Shown in pieces: positions 44,928 through 54,861 of a stretch of DNA of 64,000 bases. The notes beneath the pieces are model-generated. The model saw only the letters and a program-made list of their open reading frames with translations. It was not told where the DNA came from and did no database searches. Source of the DNA: Tipula vernalis (taxonomy: Eukaryota > Arthropoda > Insecta > Diptera > Tipulidae); assembly GCA_958295665.1 (NCBI GenBank), contig OY282560.1, forward strand, positions 51,398,333 to 51,462,332, given 5' to 3'. How positions within the stretch are numbered: position 1 is the stretch's first letter; every line of letters starts with the position of its first letter. The position numbers and the translations under genes are program-made.

Positions 44928-45169
44928 AATTATTAAAACGGTTAAAACTGTATGATTTTAATGAACGATAGTTAAAATATCGTGCATTTATTAAAAATAA
45001 AATTTAAAATTTTAACAGTTTTAAAATTTCAATTTATGATCGTAAATTAAAACGATAAAACGAAATTTTATATTAAAACTGTTAAAATTTTAAATTTTAT
45101 TTTTACTAAATGCACGATATTTTAACTATTGTTAATTAAAATCATACAGTTTTAACAATTTTAATAATT
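44928..45169. repeat. Foldback (long inverted repeat) element
   Basis: The left arm starts AATTATTAAAACGGTTAAAA and the right arm ends with the near-complement TTTTAACAATTTTAATAATT. Arms are about 105 bp, with an AT-rich centre near 45040-45060, and contain ACTGTATGATTTTAAT and CGTGCATTTA pairs. The right end abuts gypsy coding sequence, so the element probably inserted there. No target duplication is obvious. No coding sense is seen. Confidence 0.8.
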
Positions 45170-45345
45170 TTCTTACATAATTCAGTTTATAAGCAATCGG
45201 TTTCTCATCGGTCAGCTCAATATGCATTTTTATGTTTGGACAAGGCGTTCTCTTCTCTGGATTTTAGTTTACTACTAATAATCGAATTCTATCCGCCACT
45301 TCACGATCATTAATATGGTTTATATTCAGCGGAAGTTCTCCATGC

Positions 45346-45640
45346 TCAATCAATTGAAACGTTTCCCGGAATTAATTTTCTCATATTAATTGCAGTCGGC
45401 GTTTGATTTATCAAATCTCTATCCAAATCTGTACCCAATAAAAAGTCAACTGGCAATATTCCATCAGGAACTATGTGACTTGTGGTCTCACATACTTTAT
45501 CCTCTATTTTTAGCTTTCCATTAAACCTACCTACGGTTGATACATCTCTGGACGCCGCACCATGGAATATTGTGCACTCCTCGCTAAAATCGCAAATGCT
45601 CGTTCCAATGAAATTTTTATGTGACATTAACTAATGTCGC
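45346..45640 (-). pseudogene. Ty3/gypsy protease, C-terminal part
   Basis: The frame holds GRFNGKLKIEDKVCETTSHI and VDFLLGTDLDRDLINQTP, the flap and the end of a retropepsin domain (LLGxD). The DSG active site should lie just upstream, around 45640-45700, where a frame change makes it unreadable. Confidence 0.65.
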
Positions 45641-45750
45641 TTCTGGTAACAACTAGTGCACAAAGTTCATTTCCATTGAACATTACATTTTTGACAGCAT
45701 TAGATGAACAATCAGCCTGATTCTCTACGGCTGCACAAGATTGAGAACGT

Positions 45751-46206
45751 TTAACTGTCAGATTTTTTCGTGCAATCTTTTCCTAGATGCCCGGTTTCAC
45801 CACAATTGTAACATCTTGGCATTCTTCGTAATCTATTTGACTTTTTGTTCTCAATTGGCTTTGTTGTTACGCTCTCGATTAGTGCTTTTATCTTAATTTT
45901 TTGTTTGATTTGTTCATAAATTACGAGTTTACTTTTGAAAACATTGATAGATGTTGATCCATATAAAACCGCTTTATTATGTTCATAATCGGTTATTCCA
46001 CTTATACAGTAATCGATTATCGAAGCATCTTCCAAATTGCCGGTTTGACCTAATTCACGCATATCGATTAAATAATTTTTGAAAGATTCATCATTCTTTT
46101 TCTTCCTCTCTGCCATGCGCCTATGAATCACAGCAGAACTCACTTTCTTTTTGATCTCGTTGACTAAATGTGTGGTTAGATTTTCCCAGGTATCAGTAAC
46201 CGCCAA
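45751..46206 (-). pseudogene. Ty3/gypsy gag with zinc knuckle
   Basis: The 151-codon open frame starts MAVTDTWENLTTHLVNEIKK. It carries the capsid end (ERKKKNDESFKNYLIDMREL and ISGITDYEHNK) and an intact CX2CX4HX4C knuckle, CYNCGETGHLGKDC, near its end. The N-terminal half of gag is missing. Gag would bind element RNA. Confidence 0.8.
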
Positions 46207-46354
46207 ACGTAAACTGTCTTTTGCTGTTCCAGTTTACAGTCTTTTTGAATAAATAACTTTCTGTTCAGCATTCCATTTCATACATACAGCAGCATCTTCA
46301 ACATTCTGAATCTATTTCGCAGCATGCGTGAAAATTTTGACAAATTTGTTTCCA

Positions 46355-47717
46355 ATTTGTATACATTTGATGTTCTTCCTTCAATTATAATTCTTTCTGA
46401 GATTCGGATTTTTGAATATGAATTGAATTTTTATATAATTCCTGGTTAAAATAATTTCGGATGTTTTATAGGTAATTATAGAGCGGGTGGTGTGTGCGTG
46501 TTTTATAATAGTGTATTGAATTGTACTTGTGAGTCAGTTTCTTTGAATTCTGCTGACATAATTAAAGTAACTTTACCTGTGAATAAATTGAATTATACTT
46601 TTCTTTGTGTTTACCGGTTACAATTTGTCCCAATTGTTGATTTTGTTGCTGAATTTTCTAATTTCATTAACAAAGTTAAAGGGAAGAATGTTGTTATTTT
46701 AGGAGATATAAATATTGATATTTTGAGAATGATGCCTTCCAATGATGATTCTTTGTTCATTATGTCATCAAATGGTTTTCATTCGTTAATTAACAAACCT
46801 ACTAGAATTACAAATCAAACCACAACATGTATTGATCATTGCTTTGCACTTGTCAATAATTCTTGTCAGATAGTTGTGCCACCCTTTAATTTACAAATTA
46901 CTGATCATAATTTAATTTATGTATCATTGCATTTTAATTGTGGTAATATAAAGACTACCAAAACTGCTGTGGTTTCTCGTAAATTTGATAATATTATGTT
47001 TTCTATACTATAATTTCTTTGCATAATTTCTCAGAATTGTTTTTCCAAACTGAACCTTGCGTAATTCTGTCAAAATTTGTCGCAATATTTAATTGTTTAT
47101 ATAACTCATGCTTCCAAATTATTAAACAGAATGCTACAGTTAAATTGAAACCGTGGATTTCCGACCATTTAATTAATTTAATGTCTAGAAAACGTTACAG
47201 TCATAAAAAATATTTAAAGCATCCTACCAATATTAGACTTCAAAGATTTTTTAGTAAACTATGTATGAAAGTTGATGCTAAGGTCAAATATGACAAGTTC
47301 TCGTTTTATGATAAAAAATTTAGTCACTATGGTAATAATAGCAAAAAAAACCTGGTTTGTTATTCAAATTTTAAATAATAATAATTGCGGCCATGTTGAA
47401 AAAATTATGTCTGTTGATAATGTTATTCTTACAAACTATGAATCCATTGCTAATGATTTTGGGTTATATTTCTCGAACATTGTTTCTGAATTGAGAGCTA
47501 CTAATATATTTCCTAACTCCCCGAGGCAGTATCCTTGTGATTTTAATAATTCATATAATTTTTTTATTAGCCCTGTTGATGAGACTGAAATCAGTGGTAT
47601 AATTGCTGAACTTAAATCTAGTAATATCATTGATATCCTTGGGATGAGTTCCATATGTTTAAAGCAAATAAAGATTATTTGTCTCCAGTACTGGTTTATT
47701 TTGTTAATCAATGTTTT
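46355..47717 (+). pseudogene. LINE ORF2 endonuclease and linker
   Basis: Motifs in order are LSEI, YRAGGVCVF, FLCVYRLQFVPI, ILGDINIDIL, CIDHCF and ITDHNLIYV (the SDH motif here reads TDH). These are the AP endonuclease motifs seen in the intact copy. Then KPWISDHLINLMSRKRYSHK and ESIANDFGLYFSN form the linker to reverse transcriptase. Frame changes fall near 47013 and 47378. Confidence 0.85.
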
Positions 47718-48880
47718 ACTTTCTTTTACTCTAGCGAAATAAAGTATAGTAATCATGAAAATTTTGGACCTTGAGATTTTTAGAGATTTATTTGTTTTGA
47801 GGTCCCCTGAGTCCGAAAAAGTGAATTTCGAAATGGTGTCTGTCAGTCAGTCTGTCAGTCTGTCAGTCTGTCAGTCTGTCAGTCTGTCAGTCTGTCAGTC
47901 TGTCAGTCTGTCAGTCTGTCAGTCTGTCAGTCTGTCAGTCTGTCAGTCTGTCAGTCTGTCAGTCTGTCAGTCTGTCAGTCTGTCAGTCTGTCAGTCTGTC
48001 AGTCTGTCAGTCTGTCAGTCTGTCAGTCTGTCAGTCTGTCAGTCTGTCAGTCTGTCAGTCTGTCAGTCTGTTAGTCTGTCAGTCTGTCAGTCTGTCAGTC
48101 TGTCAGTCTGTCAGTCTGTCAGTCTGTCAGTCTGTCAGTCTGTCAGTCTATCAGTCTGTCAGTCTGTCAGTCTGTCAGTCTGTCAGTCTGTCAGTCTGTC
48201 AGTCTGTCAGTCTGTCAGTCTGTCAGTCTGTCAGTCTGTCAGTCTGTCAGTCTGTCAGTCTGTCAGTCTGTCAGTCTGTCAGTCTGTCAGTCTGTCAGTC
48301 TGTCAGTCTGTCAGTCTGTCAGTCTGTCAGTCTATCAGTCTGTCAGTCTGTCAGTCTGTCAGTCTGTCAGTCTGTCAGTCTGTCAGTCTGTCAGTCTGTC
48401 AGTCTGTCAGTCTGTCAGTCTGTCAGTCTGTCAGTCTGTCAGTCTGTCAGTCTGTCAGTCTGTCAGTCTGTCAGTCTGTCAGTCTGTCAGTCTGTCAGTC
48501 TGTCAGTCTGTCAGTCTGTCAGTCTGTCAGTCTGTCAGTCTGTCAGTCTGTCAGTCTGTCAGTCTGTCAGTGTCCTCTCTACAGCCCAGATGGTTTAACC
48601 AATCGAACTGAAACTTCAGATTTAAGCTTTTTTGATAAATTGGGAGGTCCCAGTGAATTTTACTTCAAATCGGCTAACCGGAAGTGGCCACTCCGTTGGT
48701 CCAGAAAATTTATTTTGCAAATATCTTAAAAAGTATAAGGTTTACAAAGAACTATTTAATACAAAATGTTTCCAAAAATTAAAAAAAAAGATTAAAAAAA
48801 AAGTTATAAAAAAAATAAAATTTCTCAAAATTCTCTGTTCGTAAAAGAAAGTCGTGTGTTGGCCACACCTCAATTTTTTT
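47718..48880 (+). repeat. Minisatellite-bearing non-autonomous element, long copy
   Basis: The B-end ACTTTCTTTTACTCTAGCG is at 47718 and the A-end (GTAAAAGAAAGTCGTGTG followed by TTGGCCACACCTCAATT) closes at about 48880. The first and last 12 bases of the common core, ACTTTCTTTTAC and GTAAAAGAAAGT, are perfect inverted repeats. The A-end has a further partly palindromic extension. The insertion interrupts the LINE frame between NQCF and SCVIPE. A T-rich duplication may flank it. About 730 bp of the element is the 8-bp array. Confidence 0.85.
47839..48570 (+). repeat. TCTGTCAG minisatellite, about 91 units
   Basis: The 8-bp unit repeats almost perfectly over 732 bp, with single changes near 48071, 48149 and 48332. 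Because no frame of the plus-strand repeat contains a stop, it yields a long spurious frame (SVSLSVCQ repeated). Other copies of the element carry about 22 (31910-32095) and 5-6 units (32656-32700). Confidence 0.95.
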
Positions 48881-50178
48881 GTCTTGCGTTATTCCTGAGG
48901 ACTTAAAAACAGCAATTGTTTTACCTTTGTTTAAGAAAGGTGATAAACTTAACAAAGATAATTATCGACCTATTTCTTTACAGCCAACCATAATGAAGAT
49001 TATGGAAAAGGCTTTAAAGTCACGTATGAATTGTTTCTTGGAAAAACATAATATTCTTAGTAGTTGTCAATTTGGTTTTAGATCTGAAACAAACACAGAG
49101 TCAGCTTTGATACAATTTATAAATGGGGTGCATGGTCAACTTAATGAAAAAAATTAGTTTGAGCTCTGTTTATTGATATCAAACGAGCTTTTGATATGTT
49201 AGACCACAAATTGTTGCTGCATAAACTTTATTTAATTGGTTTTAGGGGTGTTCCGCTTAAATGGTTTGAACGGTTCTTTAAAATTAAAATTGGTAGCAGT
49301 TACAGTTTACCTTTTAAAGTTGAGAATGGAGTACCGCAAGGATCCGTCCTGGGTCCACTTTTATTTTTAATTTATATTAGGAAATTCAATATTTAATTTA
49401 AAATTAAAAGGTAAAATTACTGCGTTTGCTGACGATATGGCTTTAAGTTATTACGGTTCTAGTTGTCAAGAAGTTTCTGAGAAAATTCTAAGCTCATGGT
49501 TTGACGGCCACTCTATGGTTTTAAGTGAAAAGACCAAGTTAATATTTTTTTAGTTTAGTGGGTGAGCCATATGCGGATAATATTCCTGATGTAATTTACC
49601 ATGTTCCTAATTGTAACTCACTAAATTGTAGTTGCCTAAAAATTGAGCTGGTAAATAACTTTAAATATTTAGGTCTGCATCTTGATACTAACTTGAACTG
49701 GAAAATCCACTACCTTAAAACAAAAGAGCAGTTAAATGGTACTTTACGTGCTACGTATTTGCTACGCCCATTATGTCCAAATTCAGCTTTACTGAAATTT
49801 TATCATGCATGTGTGGAATCTAAAATTAACTATGGTTTGCCCTGTTGGGGCGGTGTTAATCTGAATACATTGGGGCCGTTGCTCACATTGCAAAAGTATA
49901 TATTACGAACTATATTTTTTAAACGTCGTTGTGATCATACATGGCCAATTTTTGTGGCATCGAAAATATTACCATTTCAACACCTTTATGTTTTTAGGGT
50001 TTTAAAACTGTTTTTCTCTACAAGTGGCCATCGTTTGCGAAGGGTGCTTACCAGGTATGATATTAGAAATAATAACAGAAACCTATTTTGTGTTCCACAT
50101 TTTAATACCGAAGCTTTTCGTAAATATTTCTTAGTTTCAGCGCCAACTTTTTTTAATCGTTTGCCGCTTTGTTTATGA
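48881..50178 (+). pseudogene. LINE reverse transcriptase and C-terminus, second copy
   Basis: Frames 48879-49157, 49160-49396, 49400-49553 and 49558-50178 carry DNYRPISLQPTIMKIMEKAL and CQFGFRSETNTESAL. Then come LFIDIKRAFDMLDH (motif A), ENGVPQGSVLGPLLFLIYI (motif B), and a FADDMALSYYGSS motif C in a further frame. The last frame holds YLGLHLDTNLNWKIHYLK and the CR1-like end (FRKYFLVSAPTFFNRLP). Stops separate the pieces. Confidence 0.9.
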
Positions 50179-50313
50179 GGGCTGCTTAACTCTAAAAATT
50201 TTCCAAGTTTAATAATAATTGGTTATTTGATAATAAAGACATTGGTTTCATGTTTGCTAAATAATCTTATGATTTAATTCCAGATGATTTATTATTGTAT
50301 AACTTATGTATTT

Positions 50314-50658
50314 TTAAAACTTTAACAAGCTCCAGCAGTAGGCACGGTAGTAATGGTCTTGTAACTCTTCCAACTGGATATTATCTTCCTGTTGGTTGCC
50401 GTTAACTTCGCTAGCATTAGCCTTCCTACTTCTATTTGTCATATCTTCGCTGTCACCACCCTCCATAATAATGCTGCTTTTTGATTGGTTCAATAGCACT
50501 GTATTATTTGAATTCATCGACTCATCATTTGCGACTCTTCTAAACATTTCCATCACCTTACGCATAACAGCGTCCACAATTTCAGGTGAATTATGACGAT
50601 TCTTTTTTTTCGGCCCATCTAAGTTAAAATTTCTTAATAATTTGTTATATAATAGCAA
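50314..50658 (-). CDS. Hypothetical protein or exon, unknown function
   Basis: The open frame encodes up to 114 residues with normal-looking amino acid composition (GPKKKNRHNSPEIVDAVMRK and MEMFRRVANDESMNSNNTV). It ends with a hydrophilic stretch and a stop at 50314. TTTTAACTTAG precedes GATGGGCCG at about 50615, which could be a 3' splice site, so this might be a terminal exon of a host gene. I recognise no domain. It could also be a fragment of an element I do not know. Confidence 0.3.
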   Translation of the reverse strand: MLLYNKLLRNFNLDGPKKKNRHNSPEIVDAVMRKVMEMFRRVANDESMNSNNTVLLNQSKSSIIMEGGDSEDMTNRSRKANASEVNGNQQEDNIQLEELQDHYYRAYCWSLLKF

Positions 50659-50659
50659 A

Positions 50660-53600
50660 CCTCACTTTCAGCCCCAAAATCAAAAGAACTTTACTTCATA
50701 TATAAACACAATAAATTATAAGAACCGTTCTAATTTTATCTTTTACCTTCACTAAATTAAAGCTCTATCCAACAACACTTATTTTTAAATTTCACGCAAA
50801 CGTCCTTGATACACAATACGGTACTTTATATTTCTCGACTCTCGGTGCTATTCAACGGCACTTTATATCGCCACAAATCTTGGTACATGGAAAATCCCTC
50901 ACGGACATAAAAGTTTGCCAACTATATTAACTTCACGATAAAGTGGTATATACGTTAATCACCACAAACCTATATGTTTAATCGGTCGGTTTTTCCTGTT
51001 TGGAACACAAGGTCTTAAACGCACCAAAACTAAACCTTCAAGAAAACTCAATAGGTTAATGAATTTCCTTAATACATGTTGCTCAAAACTACCCGCTGAT
51101 CGATTCCGGTTGAGCCTCAAAGCGTAGAGATTAATTATATTTTAAGAAAAAAGCACGAGTTGTTTACTACTCGAAACACCAACATCAATTGCTTTAATCT
51201 GATTGTATGATTAATAATCGTTTTACATAACAGGAATAATATATAAAGCAATTATACAATTTAAATATAACATAAAATACGATACAGGCTGCATCCTAAT
51301 TGAGTTGAACAAATTCGGATACCTTAAATCCTTCATATATACTACATGTATATATAAATCTTATTTTGAATTTAATAATACTTTTAATAAACGACTCGGT
51401 TTATTTTTTATTAGATGTCATTTATTTAACCGAGACATTGAAAAGTTTAGTTGGCTGTAAGGCACAATTGAATACTTTTAACCTAGTGACATCTATTAAA
51501 ATATTGCTTGAATTACTGGGTCTTACAAAAGTTTAGTTTGAAAAGTCTTCTGAGGCACACAGCATTAGTAGCTCAATTCTTAAATATGTGTACAAAATAA
51601 GTTTAAATCACCTACTCATTGTAAGATGTCGCCTACAGCAAACTTCCAAAATTAGGAGTTATTACCAAAGATGTGACCGGAAAATTTATTCAAACTGGTT
51701 TTCTCGGGAAAAAACAAGCTGACGTAGTGACAAATAAAATTTTTGGTAGACATTCGAAAAAAAGCAATCAAGCAAATTGGTCTAAGAAAAATTGTGTTAA
51801 TAACCAAGTATTATTGTATCAGTAAATCATAAATTCATTACAAATAAATTAAGTGCGTTATAAGTTGGTCAAATTATATCAGATTTGTTCAAGCTGGTTT
51901 AATGATTGATTTGGGCGTTGTATTTGGGGTTGAATTTGAAGAAAATTTGCAGGTTGATTGCGGTTTTGGGTTAATGTGAGGGTTAAATAAACTGATCAAT
52001 TTTAGGACCGTTGTACCACCGTTGGACTTAATGAGGGGCTGAATTTTTAGTTGAGTTATGGGTTGAGTTGAAAATTTACTTAAGGTGTTCTAAGTTCAGC
52101 TGTGGATTTATTTAGGAACTCATATTGAATTCATACGTAAATCTTGATGATTTAGGGAATGTGTTGAGCGTTTAGTTCAAGGTTGAATTCTTTTACTTCA
52201 CATCAATTGAGGCGGCAAAAAAAAATAATTGAATCGCACAGTTCTGTTGGTTGCGAAAATCTATAATATCGAGCTTTAAATTAAAAATTTGTTTCTACAA
52301 GTCAGCTAATGTTGTGGTTTATTACCTAATTAGTGATTCTGTATATCTTACCAGAGTTTAATCTTCTGCAATTTTAAATGTAGTTGAGATTTTTTCTAGT
52401 AGCGTTAACCAACAAAACATAATTCAATTATAAGATTTAAAGAATTTTTTTTTTGTATAATTTAACATTGAAATTACCATGCAAACATTATACGATAAAA
52501 CCAAGTTTACAGCTACACATATAGAAGAAAACATAAATATAACATTTCTTTTAAGTTTTATCTTCTGTCTTGTATTTTTTGTTAATTAAAATATAGAAAT
52601 GTTTTGCCATAAAGTGCGGTTAATATCGATCGTTTATAATATCGTACTCCAACCCCATCACATTCGTACACAAAAGAATATTAAGTAAACAAATAAAACA
52701 CTGTAGAATTCTCCTAAAAAGCATTCATACAAAAAAAATGTACTTAGACAAAATGCATAAATGGGAGTGGGGAGGGAGCCTCTCCATTCCATAATAGTCA
52801 TCGCCCCGAAAATCATCTTATTAGGAGGACAGTAAAATTTACAATTTTATGTGAATTTTATGATTTTCACATTATTTTCATTCTTATCATATCTATAAAG
52901 GGATGAGGAGCTTTTACATAATTTTCTTATATTTTGTTATGATACACAAGGCGAACACAAGTTTTGTTTAATACGTAATTGGGAAGAATGTTATTTTCCA
53001 CCACCAGTAGAAACAAAAAAATTTGATTTTAAATTATAATATTTTGTACACACGCGGAAATTATAGGTTTTCCACCATATACACAGGTATGTATTATTAT
53101 TTACCGATACGAGATGATAAAAACACGCCTTGTCTAGCCACTGTTAAGCATTTAACTGTTTTTTTGTATTATTTTAGTTTTGTGGGTGCGATAATAGATT
53201 TCGACGATAATTTTATTATGATTCCCAAGTATTTTGTTAACTTTTCATTTTTATAGTTTTTCAATTTTTGTGTGATAAATTATCGGAATTCTTTCCCGAT
53301 AAGATTCTGCTTTTGATCACGTACTTCAATAACCAAAAAAAAAAAAAATAACTGTTTATTTATTCCACATCGACTCTATATATAAACACGCGCGGTATGC
53401 GGATGGCACATGATAAAATAACGTTTTAGACATTTATAGATTCCAAATGAACTTCGTATTCGTATTTCATTTAGTTTCTTTATTAAATACAAATATAGAG
53501 TCAAACAGACAGAAAATTAATGTCGATTTGTATCCCGTGCTGCAATAATAAATCTCATCGACATTGATTAATTACCGCGTACACACACACACATACAATT

Positions 53601-54560
53601 CCGAAATTATTACGAAAAATACCCTTATGTTCCAAAACATTTATTTAGAACATTTTATTAATGCTCATTCTCATATTTGACAGGCTCCCCTCGTCACGTT
53701 GCGTATGTAAAACAATTTTTTTTTTTATGGAAATATTGTGATCATTATTTAACTGTGTCGCGGGGAAAAGTTTTACACAAACCTAGGGAAAATCTTAAAA
53801 TTTCAAATCTGCTTCAAAAAAAAAAGCAGAGCAAACTTGAAATTAGAATCGATTGTCGTTTGGGGGATATAATAAGCAACCGGATGGTAATAAACAGTTG
53901 TTCTTTCTTATACGATTCTTTTGTTGAAATTGGTCTTATCCATATAAAAAATGTTTCACACTACACAACTGTTAAGCCTCTTATTTTCATTTTAGTTGTA
54001 TGTATTAAGATCTGGTGTCCCGCATTTAGTTTAGGGTTTCCGGACAATTTAATAGTTTTGTGTTTGCAATCAGTGTCTAATATATCGTGTTCATGATATT
54101 TAGTTCATTTATTAATCCCAGTAATCACAGTAGAGCGTATTAAGAATCTGCTTGAAACAGACTTTAATTAGTAGCGTAACTATGACTTCCAGGTACTGGG
54201 ACCTACAAGATTTATCAAGCGTTCGAATATTAGTACAAAATAAAGTAGCTCAGATTAAAAGACCGCCATTTCAAATTTGTAAAACGAAACATTTCTAGGG
54301 AATTATTAAGAAAAGGCGGTTGCTTTTCTTTGTGGACTTATGGTACTCACTCTCGTTCATCCTCATCGTTAAATCATTAATACTCCAATTTATTTTATAC
54401 TTAATTTGCAGTTTGTTCAGTTTGTTTTTTATTTTTATTTGAATTTTAGTTTTCTTTTGCGCTTGCTCATTGATTAAAATAAGTTAAGACTTTTCTTTTG
54501 TGAATTTGAGGCACTTCGAATACTGTACTTTATATTCATCAGCCAGCTTCGCTCGTTTAG
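50660..54560. other. AT-rich region without recognisable genes
   Basis: No domain, terminal repeat or RNA gene was identified apart from the 39-bp segment at 51527-51565. A short CA repeat lies at 53580-53593. Open frames at 53023-53256 and 53677-54096 (plus) have low-complexity, hydrophobic translations and no recognisable motif; I do not call them genes. Confidence 0.5.
51527..51565 (-). repeat. 39-bp segment shared with 44723-44761
   Basis: Read on the minus strand it matches 44723-44761 at 38 of 39 positions; the sequence begins ATGCTGTGTGCCTCAG. Similarity ends sharply on both sides. A related AAAAGTTTAGTTGGCTG phrase occurs at about 51439. Confidence 0.8.
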
Positions 54561-54581
54561 AATTGAAATTAGTAGTACATA

Positions 54582-54774
54582 CACCTGTCCTTCACTTAAC
54601 ACAGTAATTAAATTCCGCCAAATTACCGTGTTACTCAAAACCGTGTTAATCGCGACTAATAAATACATAAGTACAAAAAATGTACTTTTGTATTTATTAG
54701 TCGCGATTAACACGATTTTGAGAAACATGGTAATATGGGGGAATTTAATTACCGTGTTAATTGAGGGACAGGTG
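54582..54774. mobile_element. 193-bp palindromic MITE with TA target duplication
   Basis: The ends CACCTGTCCTTCACTTAACA and TGTTAATTGAGGGACAGGTG are near-complements. The inverted arms extend almost to the centre, where AAGTACAAAAAATGTACTTT forms the turn. TA flanks both ends (54580-54581 and 54775-54776), the target duplication expected for Tc1/mariner or pogo-type transposition. It has no coding capacity and would need a transposase supplied elsewhere. Confidence 0.85.
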
Positions 54775-54861
54775 TACTTATAAAATCGTTGCATTCTTTC
54801 TGTTTTTATTAATTTTTATTTTATACGTATAATTGTTGTGATTTGCTTTAATCCGTTATCG

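Larger units (their letters stand above)
45172..46350 (-). mobile_element. Ty3/gypsy fragment: gag, protease and linker
   Basis: Minus-strand order is gag end with a zinc knuckle (46206-45751), protease (45640-45346) and a linker to reverse transcriptase (VADRIRLLVV, then IELTDEKPIAYKLNYV) that stops exactly at the foldback at 45169. The style is close to the gypsy at 33005-35662. On the other side a LINE begins near 46355. Confidence 0.75.
46355..50290 (+). mobile_element. Second CR1-like LINE, 5' truncated and split
   Basis: The same kind of ORF2 as at 20158-23103 is recognisable, but with many differences, so it is another subfamily. It starts inside the endonuclease (LPSIIILSEI) and runs to 47717. 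There a 1.16-kb minisatellite-bearing element is inserted, and the LINE continues from 48881 (SCVIPEDLKTAIVLPLFKKG) to the C-terminus at 50178. Stops at 47013, 47378, 49158, 49396 and 49553 break the frame. ORF1 is missing. Confidence 0.9.

Noticed and set aside
47755..48729. 324-codon protein with SVSLSVCQ repeats
   Set aside because: It arises from an 8-bp repeat without stops in any frame; no independent coding evidence.
53023..54096. Open frames of 77 and 139 codons on the plus strand
   Set aside because: AT-rich, low-complexity translations with no recognisable domain or codon bias; likely chance.
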